64,000 nucleotides of DNA from Mangrovicoccus sp049603835 (lineage in GTDB: Bacteria; Pseudomonadota; Alphaproteobacteria; Rhodobacterales; Rhodobacteraceae), in NCBI GenBank assembly GCA_049603835.1, contig JBMYSZ010000002.1, positions 124,001 through 188,000 of the forward strand, read 5' to 3'. Of the stretch, positions 9,387 to 17,789 are shown piece after piece. How positions within the stretch are numbered: the stretch's first letter is position 1; every line of letters begins with the position of its first letter. The notes under the pieces are model-generated. The model worked only from the letters and a program-made list of their open reading frames with translations, was not told where the DNA came from and did not search any database. The translations under genes and the position numbers were made by a program.

Positions 9387-9436
9387 GATCTAGGGCCCGT
9401 CTGGCCTGTCCTCCCCGACAGCTCTGGGCCTAGATC
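9387..9436. repeat. Nested inverted repeat between DMT gene and ABC operon
   Basis: GATCTAGGGCCC (9387-9398) faces GGGCCTAGATC (9426-9436), complementary except for one bulged G. Inside, CTGTC (9406-9410) pairs with GACAG (9417-9421). No T-run follows on either strand, so it is not a plain terminator. It lies in the 179-bp gap upstream of the binding-protein gene and could be an operator or a leader structure. Confidence 0.5.
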
Positions 9437-9504
9437 AATCCTACGCGGATCAGTCCATCAGTCTATCCATTATTTGATGCACAACGATCCAATCTCGCTA
9501 TCAT

Positions 9505-10383
9505 TCATCCTCTCATGCGTATCATCGTATTTTTCCGCGCTGCCCCTAGGGACAAAACCGTGACAGCGCCGAATATCATCACGCCTCCGAAAAAGGTGGC
9601 CAGCGGCGGGATTTCGGCAAAGATCAACCAGGCGGTCAGAGCCACCATGGGCAAGCGCAAGAAATCCACCGGCGCTATGAGCGACGCATCGGCCAATTGC
9701 AGCGCGCGTGTCACGCCCAATTGGCAGCCCGTGCCAATGAGCCCTTGCAGCGCGAGCAGCCCCCATTGCGCAGCACTCGGCCAGGTCCAAACGAAAAGCG
9801 CGGGGATCAAAGCGAGCGGAAGACTGGCGATCAAATTCCACGCCACCAGGGTCAGCGCGCCCTCGCCCCGCCCCATGACTTTGAGCATCAGCTGGATGAT
9901 CCCGGTCAGCAAAGCCGAGAGCAAGGCCAAGCCCAAAGCCTGGGATTGCGCCAGTCCAAGCGACGGCCCCAAAATCACCAAAATACCGGCAAAGCCCAAA
10001 ACCAGGCCGATCACCCGACTTCCGCCCAAAGGCTCCGACAAGATCAGCCAGGCCCCCAAAGCGACAAAGAGCGGCGAGGCAAAGCCAATCGCAGTGACCG
10101 TGGCCAAAGGTGCCATCTGCCAGGCCGCGAAAAGTGTGATCAGCGAGGCAAGCTTTAATCCGGCGCGCAAAAGATGGCTCCACCGCGCATTCGTGTGCAG
10201 GATCTCGGGGCGGCGGATCAATAGGGGCGCGAGCGCCAAAAGCCCAAACAGCGCCCGGCTAAACCCGATCATTATCGGATGCACCTCGCCCGCCAAAAGC
10301 CGCACAATGACGGAATCCATGGCCCCACCAATGGTGACGCAAATCATGATCGCCAATCCCGCCTGTGCATTCGCCGATGACAT
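9505..10383 (-). CDS. DMT-superfamily (EamA) transporter
   Basis: A 292-residue protein of about ten membrane helices in two EamA repeats. The first covers roughly residues 8-135 and the second (GLALLSALLTGIIQLMLKVMG onward) roughly 150-280. I start it at the ATG at 10383, which has GAGGACGG upstream. A longer reading to 10476 adds a hydrophilic tail without a ribosome site. Family members move amino acids, purines and other metabolites, usually outward. It is divergent from the LysR gene at 10619-11563, which probably controls it. The substrate is unknown. Confidence 0.85.
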   Translation of the reverse strand: MSSANAQAGLAIMICVTIGGAMDSVIVRLLAGEVHPIMIGFSRALFGLLALAPLLIRRPEILHTNARWSHLLRAGLKLASLITLFAAWQMAPLATVTAIGFASPLFVALGAWLILSEPLGGSRVIGLVLGFAGILVILGPSLGLAQSQALGLALLSALLTGIIQLMLKVMGRGEGALTLVAWNLIASLPLALIPALFVWTWPSAAQWGLLALQGLIGTGCQLGVTRALQLADASLIAPVDFLRLPMVALTAWLIFAEIPPLATFFGGVMIFGAVTVLSLGAARKNTMIRMRG

Positions 10384-10618
10384 GCCGTCCTCTCTTCTTG
10401 GCCCTCTTTGGTCCTGCCTGGCCGCCTCTGGGATTAGAATGTGTGATTTAAACAATCTTGTAAACATGTAAGTCACAAGTCAGATCGATTAGATGAAAAC
10501 TCGAAAAACTTGGGTCTATTGCGCGGTTTTCCGGCGCTTATTCCTAGCGAAACCCTGGATCCGTGCCTATGATTTCCAGAATCACACAAAACCAAATATC
10601 GGCGAGAGGGCTGACAAA
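10384..10618. promoter_or_regulatory. Divergent control region, DMT transporter / LysR regulator
   Basis: This 235-bp AT-richer gap separates two outward-facing genes, the usual arrangement for LysR autoregulation and target control. TGTGA (10442-10446) and TCACA (10473-10477) are facing arms 26 bases apart. Between them is a run of TTGTAAACATGTAA. The pair is a plausible but unproven LysR site. No confident -35/-10 pair was found. Confidence 0.45.
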
Positions 10619-11563
10619 TTGGCAGGCCAAACCATAGAATTAAACCAGTTACGCTATTTTGTGGCCGTCGCCGAAGAGCTGAATTTTCGCCGCGCCGCGA
10701 AACGGCTGAATATGACCCAACCGCCGCTGTCGCGTCATATCGCTTTGATGGAGCACACGCTTGGCACACCACTTTTCGACCGAACAAATCGCTCCGTGCG
10801 GCTTACGGCGGCGGGCAAACGTTTACTTGTTGACGCCTCAGATATCCTCACCCGCGCCGAAAGTGCCGTACTGGCCGCGCGGCAGGCGGCGCAGGGCGCG
10901 GCAGGATCGATTGAGATCGGCTTTGTGCCGTCGTCTTGTGTTGAGGTGATCCCGCGCATCGCCCGCCGCATCCGCGAAGAGATGCCCGAAGTCGATATCA
11001 CCCTGCGCGAGGTGATGACCGTTGAGGCCATGGAATCCCTCGGCTCTGGCAGTTTGGATTTTGGGATTATTCGGCTTCACCCGCAGAATTTCGGCCTGCC
11101 CATGGAAAAACTGTGGAGCGAACCTTTCATCTTAGCCGCCCACAAAGACCATCCGCTTTTGAGCCAAGACACTATCAGCATCCAGGATATGCATGGCATA
11201 GATTTCATCGGCTATTCCAGCGAGCGCGGCGGCTTTTTGCGCGAAGTGCTTCAGGGCTATCTGAAGGCTCATGGGGTGACCCCGAATGAAATCTTCGCCG
11301 TGGCGCAGCGCCATACGGTTATTTCGCTGGTCAATGAAGCTTTCGGAATTGCGCTTGTGCCGCAGTCGAGCCAACAGATTGGCCTGCCCAATGTGGTGTT
11401 CCGCGATATCGGCCTGCCGCCGGATGAGCTACATTCCGATCTTTACTTAGCCATGCGCCCGAAAGAGCCCGAACCCCTGGTCGCTGCTGTGGCGGATTTG
11501 ATCCGTGCGGAATTTCAGGGGCAGACTTTGCCCGCCCCTGCCGTATCGCCTGATGAGGATTAG
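10619..11563 (+). CDS. LysR-family transcriptional regulator
   Basis: The N-terminal winged helix begins IELNQLRYFVAVAEELNF, with recognition helix TQPPLSRHIALMEHTLG. The effector-binding domain follows from about residue 90 (SIEIGFVPSSCVEVIPRIA). The best start is TTG at 10619, with GAGAGGG about 8 bases upstream, giving 314 residues; an in-frame extension to 10493 would add 42 residues unlike the family. Its stop overlaps the convergent RraA-like gene by four bases. By position it probably regulates the divergent DMT transporter. BenM/CatM/CbbR-like length and layout suggest an aromatic or organic acid inducer, but that is not certain. Confidence 0.88.
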   Translation: MAGQTIELNQLRYFVAVAEELNFRRAAKRLNMTQPPLSRHIALMEHTLGTPLFDRTNRSVRLTAAGKRLLVDASDILTRAESAVLAARQAAQGAAGSIEIGFVPSSCVEVIPRIARRIREEMPEVDITLREVMTVEAMESLGSGSLDFGIIRLHPQNFGLPMEKLWSEPFILAAHKDHPLLSQDTISIQDMHGIDFIGYSSERGGFLREVLQGYLKAHGVTPNEIFAVAQRHTVISLVNEAFGIALVPQSSQQIGLPNVVFRDIGLPPDELHSDLYLAMRPKEPEPLVAAVADLIRAEFQGQTLPAPAVSPDED

Positions 11564-12273
11564 CGATTATTTGCCTTGCGCCATTCGGCGAACATCGGCT
11601 TGAACTTTTCTTCGTTCACACAAGGGTAGAGGCCGATAATGGCTTCGCCCTCTTTGACTTTCTCAACAACGAGGTCTTCATAAGCCGTCATCTCAACCGC
11701 TTCATCCGCGACCTCCTCGGCAATCTCTGCCGGGATGACGATCACGCAATCCGCGTCGCCCACGATGATATCACCCGGAAAAACCGGCGCATCGCCGCAC
11801 CCGATCGGCTCGTTGATGGCGATGGCTTCGTTATTGGTCAGATTGGTCGGGCTTGATGGGCGCGTGTGATAGGCTGGGATTTCGAGACCCGCAATCGTCG
11901 CCGCATCGCGGAAGCCGCCATCGGTGACAACCCCTGCCCCGCCGCGCTTCATCAGACGGGTGATCAGGATATCACCAGCAGAGGCCGCATCGGCTTGCTT
12001 GCGGCTATCCATCACCAAAACCGCGCCTTCCGGACAGGTTTCAATCGCAACCCGTTGGGGATGCTCCGGGTTGCGGAACTCGATCAGTTGATTGCGGTCT
12101 TCCCGCGCCGGCATATAGCGCAAGGTGAAAGCGGGGCCGACCATGTTCTGGCCTTTCCAGCCAACCGGATGCACGCCCTGGATCACCTGGTTGCGCAGCC
12201 CGCGTTTATAGAGCGCGGTGGCCAAAGTCGCCACTGAAACGCCCATGAGTTTAGTTCTTGTCTCGGGGTTCAT
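11560..12273 (-). CDS. RraA-like protein (4-hydroxy-4-methyl-2-oxoglutarate aldolase/RraA family)
   Basis: 237 residues with the family's core: GPAFTLRYMPARED, AVLVMDSRKQADAASAGDI, GAGVVTDGGFRDAATI and NEPIGCGDAPVFPGDIIVGD. These hold the Arg-Asp pair (GGFRD) that binds the metal and oxoacid in HMG/OAA aldolases. RraA-fold proteins in sugar-acid operons are often wrongly called RNase E regulators. In this setting, downstream of arabonate pathway enzymes, a small oxoacid aldolase, decarboxylase or hydratase role is more likely. It is the last gene of the operon starting at 16486 and ends overlapping the LysR stop by four bases. Confidence 0.8.
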   Translation of the reverse strand: MNPETRTKLMGVSVATLATALYKRGLRNQVIQGVHPVGWKGQNMVGPAFTLRYMPAREDRNQLIEFRNPEHPQRVAIETCPEGAVLVMDSRKQADAASAGDILITRLMKRGGAGVVTDGGFRDAATIAGLEIPAYHTRPSSPTNLTNNEAIAINEPIGCGDAPVFPGDIIVGDADCVIVIPAEIAEEVADEAVEMTAYEDLVVEKVKEGEAIIGLYPCVNEEKFKPMFAEWRKANNR

Positions 12274-12285
12274 GCCTGTCCTCCC

Positions 12286-13812
12286 TTAGGCGATATCATC
12301 CGGCAACACCGCGCCGGGGATGTTTTGGTAGCAAACCGGGCGCAGGAAGCGGCGGATCGACAACGTGCCCACCGATGTTGCGCCGAAATTGGTCGAGGCC
12401 GGGTAAGGGCCGCCATGGACCATCGTGTCGGAGACCTCCACGCCGGTCGGGAAACCATTAGCCAGAACCCGGCCTGCTTTGCGCTCCAGGATCGGCAGGA
12501 GCTTCCGGGCAAGCTCTGCATCTGCCTCGTCCATATGGATCGTGGCGGTGAGCTGGCCGACAAAGCTTTTGGCGATGGTCAGCATCTCGTCCACATCCTT
12601 GGCCACCACGACCATACCGAGCGGGCCAAAGACCTCCTCGGAAAGCTCGGGGTTTTCCAGCCAATCGCTGGCCGCGACTTTGAACAGGAACGGCTTTGCT
12701 TCGCGCTGATCGCACATAGCGGTGAGCAGGGCCTGCACGCCTTTTTGCTCTTCCATGGTTGCCGCGCCCTTGCGATAGGCCGCTGCAATCCCGTCGGTCA
12801 GCATCACTTGCGCGCCGCTTTCATTCAGCGCAGCCAAAGCGGCCTCCACATAAGCTTCGCCATCCGCGCCTTCGAGCACAACGGAAATACCCGGATTGGT
12901 GCAAAACTGGCCCGCGCCCATGGTCAGCGATCCGGCCCAGCCTTTGCCCATCTCCGCGCCGCGCGCTTTCGCGGCTTCCGGCAGGATGAACATCGGATTA
13001 ACGGAGCCGAGCTCGCCGAAGAACGGGATCGGCTCAGGGCGTGCTGCACAAAGATCAAACAGAGCACGACCGCCGCCCAGCGAGCCGGTGAAGCCCACGG
13101 CTTTGATCAGCGGATGCTCGACCAGCGCGCTGCCGACCTGACGATTGCCGCCTTGGATCAGAGAAAACACGCCCTTCGGCATGCCGCATTTTTCGATAGC
13201 TGCATGGATGGCTTCGGCGATGATTTCGCCTGTGCCCGGATGCGCGGAATGGCCTTTGACCACAACCGGGCAGCCCGCCGCTAGTGCCGCCGCCGTGTCA
13301 CCCCCGGCTGTCGAAAAAGCCAGCGGGAAATTCGACGCGCCAAAGACCGCAACCGGGCCAATCGGGCGCTGCATCATGCGCAGATCCGGGCGCGGCAGAG
13401 GCGCGCGATCCGGCAGAGCTTCGTCATAGCGGCGATCCAGATAGGCGCCGTCCAGGATATGCTGCGCAAATAGACGGATCTGACCGACGGTCCGGCCGCG
13501 CTCGCCCTGAAGTCGCGCCTCGGGCAAGCCGGTTTCCGAGGTGCCGATTGCGGTGATGGCATCGGCGCGGGCCTCGATTTCATCAGCGATGGCATTGAGG
13601 AAAGCCGCGCGGGTTTCACGGCTGGAATAGCCATAGTCCCAAAATGCTTCTTCCGCGGCTTCGCAGGCCTGATTGACCAGCTCGACCGTTCCAACGGAGT
13701 AGTCAAACGCCTCGCCATGCGCGGGTTCGGAGGTAAAGGTGGCGTCCCCAGCGACCCATTCGCCAGCAATCAGATGTTTGCCATGGGGGGTGAAATCGGT
13801 GTTATCGAGCAT
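12286..13812 (-). CDS. 2-oxoglutarate-semialdehyde dehydrogenase (NADP+-type aldehyde dehydrogenase)
   Basis: A 508-residue aldehyde dehydrogenase of the branch with QRPIGPVAVFGASNFPLAFS and GSLGGGRALFDLCAARPEPIPFF. The catalytic residues are Asn161 (ASNFP), Glu267 (FFGELGS) and Cys304 (GQFCTNP). This branch contains the type III 2-oxoglutarate-semialdehyde dehydrogenases, which finish non-phosphorylative pentose and hexarate pathways by making 2-oxoglutarate. Upstream genes encode the two dehydratases that make its substrate. The product of kdgD (1273-2196) is the same semialdehyde, so this one enzyme may serve both operons. Confidence 0.88.
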   Translation of the reverse strand: MLDNTDFTPHGKHLIAGEWVAGDATFTSEPAHGEAFDYSVGTVELVNQACEAAEEAFWDYGYSSRETRAAFLNAIADEIEARADAITAIGTSETGLPEARLQGERGRTVGQIRLFAQHILDGAYLDRRYDEALPDRAPLPRPDLRMMQRPIGPVAVFGASNFPLAFSTAGGDTAAALAAGCPVVVKGHSAHPGTGEIIAEAIHAAIEKCGMPKGVFSLIQGGNRQVGSALVEHPLIKAVGFTGSLGGGRALFDLCAARPEPIPFFGELGSVNPMFILPEAAKARGAEMGKGWAGSLTMGAGQFCTNPGISVVLEGADGEAYVEAALAALNESGAQVMLTDGIAAAYRKGAATMEEQKGVQALLTAMCDQREAKPFLFKVAASDWLENPELSEEVFGPLGMVVVAKDVDEMLTIAKSFVGQLTATIHMDEADAELARKLLPILERKAGRVLANGFPTGVEVSDTMVHGGPYPASTNFGATSVGTLSIRRFLRPVCYQNIPGAVLPDDIA

Positions 13813-13831
13813 CTTCTGTCTCTCCTCTGGT

Positions 13832-14731
13832 TCAGATCAGGCCATTGGCCTTGAGGAAGTCTGTCATGATGGTTTGCTGGGTCTCGGTCAGAGGCCAAGC
13901 AGAGGGCGGACGAGTTGGGCCGCAATCCTGGCCAATCGCCTGAAGCGCCGCCTTTACGCCGGTCACATTAGTGCCGTTCAGCTCTTCGGCGCGCACATCC
14001 TCAAAAGGCTTCATATCGGCGATCAGGCTATTGGCCTTTGCATAATCGCCCGCTTCCAAAGCCGTATGGATCGCCACAGAGCGCTCGGGCCAGATATTGA
14101 TCAGCCCCGATGTAAAGCCCCGCGCGCCCACCGCATAGAATGCCGGCGCCCAGATTTCCGCTAGGCCGCCCACCCAAACGATCGACGGATCACAGGCCGC
14201 TTTGGCGGCGGCCAGGCGCAACGGATTGGGGGTTGCCCATTTCACACCCTTCACGCCCGGCAGATCGCACAGCGCTTTGATATTGGCGGTGCCAATCGCG
14301 TCATTGCGCAGATAGAGCATCATCGGCAAACCGCCCGAGGCATCGCTGACGGCCTTGACGTAATCGACCGTGCCGCGCGGGCTGACGAAAGGGTCTGGCG
14401 GCTGGTGGATCATCAGCGCTGAAGCCCCCGCATCCGCCGAGGCCTTGGCCAAGCGGCAGGCATCGCGCACACCGCGCCCGACACCGGCCAGAACCGGCGC
14501 CCGTCCATCCACCATCTCGCAGACTTCCGCGACCATGGTGCAGGCCTCATCCGTGGTCAGCGCGTAGAACTCGCCGGTATTGCCATTGACCACCGGGATA
14601 TGCATCCCCGCCGCCAAAGCGCGATCAATGATCGGGACCAGCTTTTTCGGGGCCACGTCGCCCGCCTCATCATAAGGCGTGGCGAGGATGCCAGAGATCC
14701 CGGTTAACGCGCTATCTAGGTCTAGTGCCAT
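13832..14731 (-). CDS. DHDPS-superfamily dehydratase, probable L-2-keto-3-deoxyarabonate dehydratase
   Basis: A 299-residue TIM barrel with GNTGEFYALT (about 50-59), Tyr140 (LYLRNDA) and Schiff-base Lys164 (GVKWATPNP). I use the ATG at 14731, with AAGGGG eight bases upstream; a TTG two codons earlier is possible. Context decides the function: it lies between an arabonate-type IlvD dehydratase and 2-oxoglutarate-semialdehyde dehydrogenase, the arrangement of the L-arabonate route in which this step turns L-2-keto-3-deoxyarabonate into the semialdehyde. An aldolase on a deoxy sugar acid is the alternative. Confidence 0.8.
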   Translation of the reverse strand: MALDLDSALTGISGILATPYDEAGDVAPKKLVPIIDRALAAGMHIPVVNGNTGEFYALTTDEACTMVAEVCEMVDGRAPVLAGVGRGVRDACRLAKASADAGASALMIHQPPDPFVSPRGTVDYVKAVSDASGGLPMMLYLRNDAIGTANIKALCDLPGVKGVKWATPNPLRLAAAKAACDPSIVWVGGLAEIWAPAFYAVGARGFTSGLINIWPERSVAIHTALEAGDYAKANSLIADMKPFEDVRAEELNGTNVTGVKAALQAIGQDCGPTRPPSAWPLTETQQTIMTDFLKANGLI

Positions 14732-14743
14732 ACTCAAAGCCCC

Positions 14744-16486
14744 TTAGAAAATATCTGGCTCGCCCGCGGGACGGCCAAAATCGGATTGCAGATAATCGAA
14801 GTCACAGCCCTTATCGGCCTGCGTTACGTGGCGAGAGAACATCCAGCCCCAGCCTCGCTCATATTTCGGCTCCGGCGGGATCCAGGCGGCTTTGCGCGCG
14901 GCGATCTCTTCTTCATCCACCAGCATATCGAGACTGCGGTTCGGCAGATCCAGGCGCACGATATCGCCGGTCTTCAGCAAGGCTAGCGGCCCGCCCACGA
15001 AGCTTTCGGGCGCCACATGCAACACACATGCGCCATAAGACGTCCCCGACATCCGCGCATCCGAGATCCGCAACATATCGCGATGACCCTGTTTGATCAG
15101 CGCTTTCGGGATTGGCAACATGCCCCATTCCGGGAAGCCCGGCCCGCCCAAAGGCCCCGCATTGCGCAGCACCATCACATAATCCGGGGTGACCTCTAGG
15201 TTTTCGTCATCCACTGCGGCCTTCATTTCCGGATAGCTGTCAAACACCAGCGCCGGGCCTTCATGCACATGATATTTCGGATCGCAGGCCGCCGGTTTGA
15301 TCACCGCCCCATCCGGGCAAAGATTACCGCGCAGCACCGCAAGCGAGCCCTCGTGATAGACCGGGTTGGATAGGGGCCGGATCACATCGTCATTATAGAC
15401 CTGCGCACCTTCTAGGTTCTCGCCCATGGTCTTGCCGGTCACAGTCAGACAGCTGGTATCCAGGCGATCTTCGATTTGCTTCATCAACGCGCGCAGGCCA
15501 CCGGCGAAGAAGAAATCCTCCATCAGATAGTCTTTGCCCGAGGGGCGCACATTGGCGATCAGCGGGGTATCGCGACCTAAATCATCCAGGTCATCAAGGG
15601 TCAGATTGACCCCAGCTCGGCGCGCCATGGCGATCAGATGGACCACCGCATTGGTGGAGCAGCCCGTGGCCATCGCCACAATCGCCGCATTGCGCACGGA
15701 GGCGTCGGTGATGATCTGGTCCGGAGTTAGCCCCTCCCAGGCCATATCCACCGCGCGGCGGCCACAATCGGCGCCCATACGCTGATGCCCGGAATCAACC
15801 GCCGGGATCGACGACGCGCCCGGCATAGTCAGACCCATAGCATCGGTAATCGCCGTCATGGTCGAGGCAGTGCCCATGGTCATACACACACCTGGCGAGC
15901 GCGCGATACCACCCTGAATGCCGACCCATTCCGCGTCCGAGATATTGCCCGCCCGGCGCTCATCCCAATATTTCCACGCATCCGAGCCAGAACCCAAACG
16001 CTGCCCCGCATAATTGCCCGCAAGCATCGGCCCCGCTGGCAGATAGATGAAAGGAATGCCCGCGCTGATAGCGCCCATAACCAGGCCCGGCGTGGTCTTA
16101 TCACAGCCGCCCATCAGCACGACCGCATCAAAGGGATGCGAGCGAATCATTTCCTCGCATTCCATGGCCAGCATATTGCGGTAAATCATCGAGGTCGGCT
16201 TGGTGAAACTCTCATCCACCGACAGCGACGGCATCTCTACGGCAAAGCCACCCGCCTGGAAAACGCCGCGCTTCACATCTTGCGCCCGCTCCCGGAAATG
16301 GGCGTGACAAGAATTGATCTCGGACCAGGTATTTAGAACCCCGATCAATGGCTTATCTTTGAAATCTGCCTCGGAATAGCCCAGCTGCATCAGACGCGAG
16401 CGATGCCCAAAACTGCGCAGGTCATCCGGCGCAAACCACCGCGCGCTGCGCAGCTGGCTTGGATCTTTTACGCTGCCATCTTTCAT
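14744..16486 (-). CDS. L-arabonate dehydratase type enzyme, IlvD/Edd family
   Basis: 580 residues, the length of the pentonate-type dihydroxyacid dehydratases. The iron-sulfur ligands are Cys60 (INSCHAHF), Cys128 (GGCDKTTPG) and Cys201 (SPGVCMTMG). Lys130, in DKTTPG, is the carbamylated magnesium ligand of this family. The catalytic serine motif SDARMSGTSYG is near residue 480. These positions match those known for Rhizobium L-arabinonate dehydratase within one residue. The enzyme removes water from L-arabonate or related pentonates to give the 2-keto-3-deoxy acid. It is the first gene of the minus-strand operon and its promoter overlaps a LacI-type operator. D-fuconate or D-xylonate remain alternative substrates. 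Confidence 0.88.
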   Translation of the reverse strand: MKDGSVKDPSQLRSARWFAPDDLRSFGHRSRLMQLGYSEADFKDKPLIGVLNTWSEINSCHAHFRERAQDVKRGVFQAGGFAVEMPSLSVDESFTKPTSMIYRNMLAMECEEMIRSHPFDAVVLMGGCDKTTPGLVMGAISAGIPFIYLPAGPMLAGNYAGQRLGSGSDAWKYWDERRAGNISDAEWVGIQGGIARSPGVCMTMGTASTMTAITDAMGLTMPGASSIPAVDSGHQRMGADCGRRAVDMAWEGLTPDQIITDASVRNAAIVAMATGCSTNAVVHLIAMARRAGVNLTLDDLDDLGRDTPLIANVRPSGKDYLMEDFFFAGGLRALMKQIEDRLDTSCLTVTGKTMGENLEGAQVYNDDVIRPLSNPVYHEGSLAVLRGNLCPDGAVIKPAACDPKYHVHEGPALVFDSYPEMKAAVDDENLEVTPDYVMVLRNAGPLGGPGFPEWGMLPIPKALIKQGHRDMLRISDARMSGTSYGACVLHVAPESFVGGPLALLKTGDIVRLDLPNRSLDMLVDEEEIAARKAAWIPPEPKYERGWGWMFSRHVTQADKGCDFDYLQSDFGRPAGEPDIF

Positions 16487-16521
16487 CAGTAGCCTCCCTC
16501 AATACTGTTCTTTGAGAAATG

Positions 16522-16537
16522 ATGTATGCGCTTTCAT
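16522..16537. promoter_or_regulatory. LacI-type operator, copy 1
   Basis: ATGTATGCGCTTTCAT, an imperfect palindrome centred on GCGC that matches the general LacI-family pattern TGAAAGCGCTTTCA at most positions. It is identical base for base to the site at 16632-16647. It overlaps the likely leftward promoter of the arabonate operon. The product of 19819-20868 is the obvious candidate to bind it. Confidence 0.75.
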
Positions 16538-16608
16538 TTCAATGCGTCAACGGGTTTTGCTCCTATTAACTGATATTTTTTCTGTTTTAATTATTTCCTT
16601 GACAGAAA

Positions 16609-16657
16609 GCATGCGGCTGTGGTCATGAGCAATGTATGCGCTTTCATAGCCGCATGC
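16609..16657. repeat. Perfect 10-bp inverted repeat flanking operator 2
   Basis: GCATGCGGCT (16609-16618) and AGCCGCATGC (16648-16657) are exact reverse complements, separated by 29 bases that contain the whole second operator. The arms could extrude as a cruciform, be a second protein site, or form a hairpin in a transcript begun upstream of 16609. Confidence 0.6.
16632..16647. promoter_or_regulatory. LacI-type operator, copy 2
   Basis: Second exact copy of ATGTATGCGCTTTCAT, in the same orientation, 110 bp from the first. It lies about 83 bp before the tctC-type start codon, near the expected rightward transcription start, a position that fits repression. The 110-bp spacing is close to 10.5 helical turns, so cooperative binding with looping is possible. 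Confidence 0.75.
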
Positions 16658-16729
16658 AAACCGGTGAGGGGCCGGTTTGAACAAAGTGAAACACGCCGCC
16701 TTAACGCGGCCCATGGGAGGGACCACACC

Positions 16730-17776
16730 ATGAACTTCACCCGTAGAACCCTGCTGGCGGCTGTCAGCGCCGCTGCCGTTCTGGCGCAACCTATCGCCGC
16801 TGCTGCCGCAGATCTGCCGCGCAATGTGCGTTTGGTTATCGGCTCTAAATCCACTGGCGGCGACACATACCAGAACTCTGCCATCGTGGCCGAAGCTCTG
16901 GCCGAGCATCTGGGCATCAATATCAAAGTTGATGCTGTGGGCGCGTCTGAAGCCTTCAAAGCGTTGAACCGTGACAAGCGCGGCACCACGCTGATGATCT
17001 TCCATGATCAAAGCTATCTGGGCGAGCTTTACGGTCGCAAAGGCTATTCCGATCCCTTCGCCAATTACACCATCGGCGCAACTGTGGCGATCAATCCGGG
17101 CAATGCCTATCTGGTGCCGACCGATAGCCCCTATCAGTCCATGGATGACATCCTGACCGCCGCCGCCAATGGCGAGCGTGTCCGCGTCGCCATCCAGCCA
17201 GGCGGTGTGTCCGAGATCGGGTTTTCCGCCATGAAAAACGCCGCCGCTGTGCGTTCGCCTGGCTCTGAGGCGAATATCGTTGCGGTCAATACTGGCTCTC
17301 AGTCCGACAAAAACCAAGCCATGTGGGATGATCTGGCGGATGTGATCAATGGCTCGATCCAGGCCAATGAGCAATTCACCCAGCTCGATGGCGATGACCA
17401 AAAAGGCATGCGCTTTGTTTGGGTCACCGCGCGCCAAGCCACGCTAGAGCAAGCCCCAGCCAAGGGCATGGGCGACACCACCCGTGACGAGCTTTTGGCG
17501 TTCGCCTCTCCGGCGACCAGCGTAACCTTGGATGGCACACAGGATTTCACCTTTGATAAAGAGTTCTTCTTCCTCTTTAACAAAGACATGGACCCGGCGA
17601 TTATCGAAACCATCGACACCGCCCTGACCGAAATCTTTGCCGAAGGCAAAATCCAAGAGCGTCAGAAAGCTTCCTTCTTTATCCCGAACTTCCTCCCCTC
17701 CGAGGAAGCGCTCGAGCATCTGAGCGCAAAGCGCGACACCTATGCTAAGGTGATCGAGCAAATCTCTGGCGAGTAA
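16730..17776 (+). CDS. Tripartite tricarboxylate transporter substrate-binding protein, TctC (Bug) family
   Basis: 348 residues with a signal peptide (MNFTRRTLLAAVSAAAVLAQPIAAAAA, cleavage near 27) and a TctC-type binding fold (VRLVIGSKSTGGDTYQNSAIVAEAL; QPGGVSEIGFSAMK). The ATG at 16730 has GGGAGGG upstream. It is a divergent member: the usual PxGxGTD-like loop reads differently here. With TctB and TctA behind it, it captures an organic acid in the periplasm. Since the divergent operon breaks down a pentonate, L-arabonate or a related aldonic acid is the likely ligand. That substrate is inferred. Confidence 0.85.
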   Translation: MNFTRRTLLAAVSAAAVLAQPIAAAAADLPRNVRLVIGSKSTGGDTYQNSAIVAEALAEHLGINIKVDAVGASEAFKALNRDKRGTTLMIFHDQSYLGELYGRKGYSDPFANYTIGATVAINPGNAYLVPTDSPYQSMDDILTAAANGERVRVAIQPGGVSEIGFSAMKNAAAVRSPGSEANIVAVNTGSQSDKNQAMWDDLADVINGSIQANEQFTQLDGDDQKGMRFVWVTARQATLEQAPAKGMGDTTRDELLAFASPATSVTLDGTQDFTFDKEFFFLFNKDMDPAIIETIDTALTEIFAEGKIQERQKASFFIPNFLPSEEALEHLSAKRDTYAKVIEQISGE

Positions 17777-17789
17777 TCGCCCTCTCCCA

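Larger units (their letters stand above)
16487..16729. promoter_or_regulatory. Divergent control region of the arabonate operon and tctCBA-lacI operon
   Basis: This 243-bp gap holds two copies of one 16-bp LacI-type operator. The leftward promoter candidate reads TTGACG (16545-16550, minus strand), 17 bp, ATACAT (16522-16527), so operator 1 covers its spacer and -10. The rightward candidate has TTGACA at 16599-16604 and a weak -10 near 16622-16628, with operator 2 just behind it. Both genes would be shut off together when the regulator is bound. Confidence 0.7.

Noticed and set aside
9515..10471. Long plus-strand open frame opposite the DMT transporter
   Set aside because: It mirrors the DMT gene in a GC-rich region and its translation is rich in Lys, Pro and Ser, typical of an antisense shadow. 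The minus-strand reading gives a clear ten-helix transporter.
11560..12273. Calling this protein a regulator of RNase E activity
   Set aside because: The fold is shared with oxoacid aldolases and the gene lies in a sugar-acid operon; an RNase role has no support here.
12325..13284. 319-codon plus-strand open frame inside the aldehyde dehydrogenase gene
   Set aside because: Antisense to a gene with all catalytic residues in place; the translation is His/Arg/Gln-rich with no domain.
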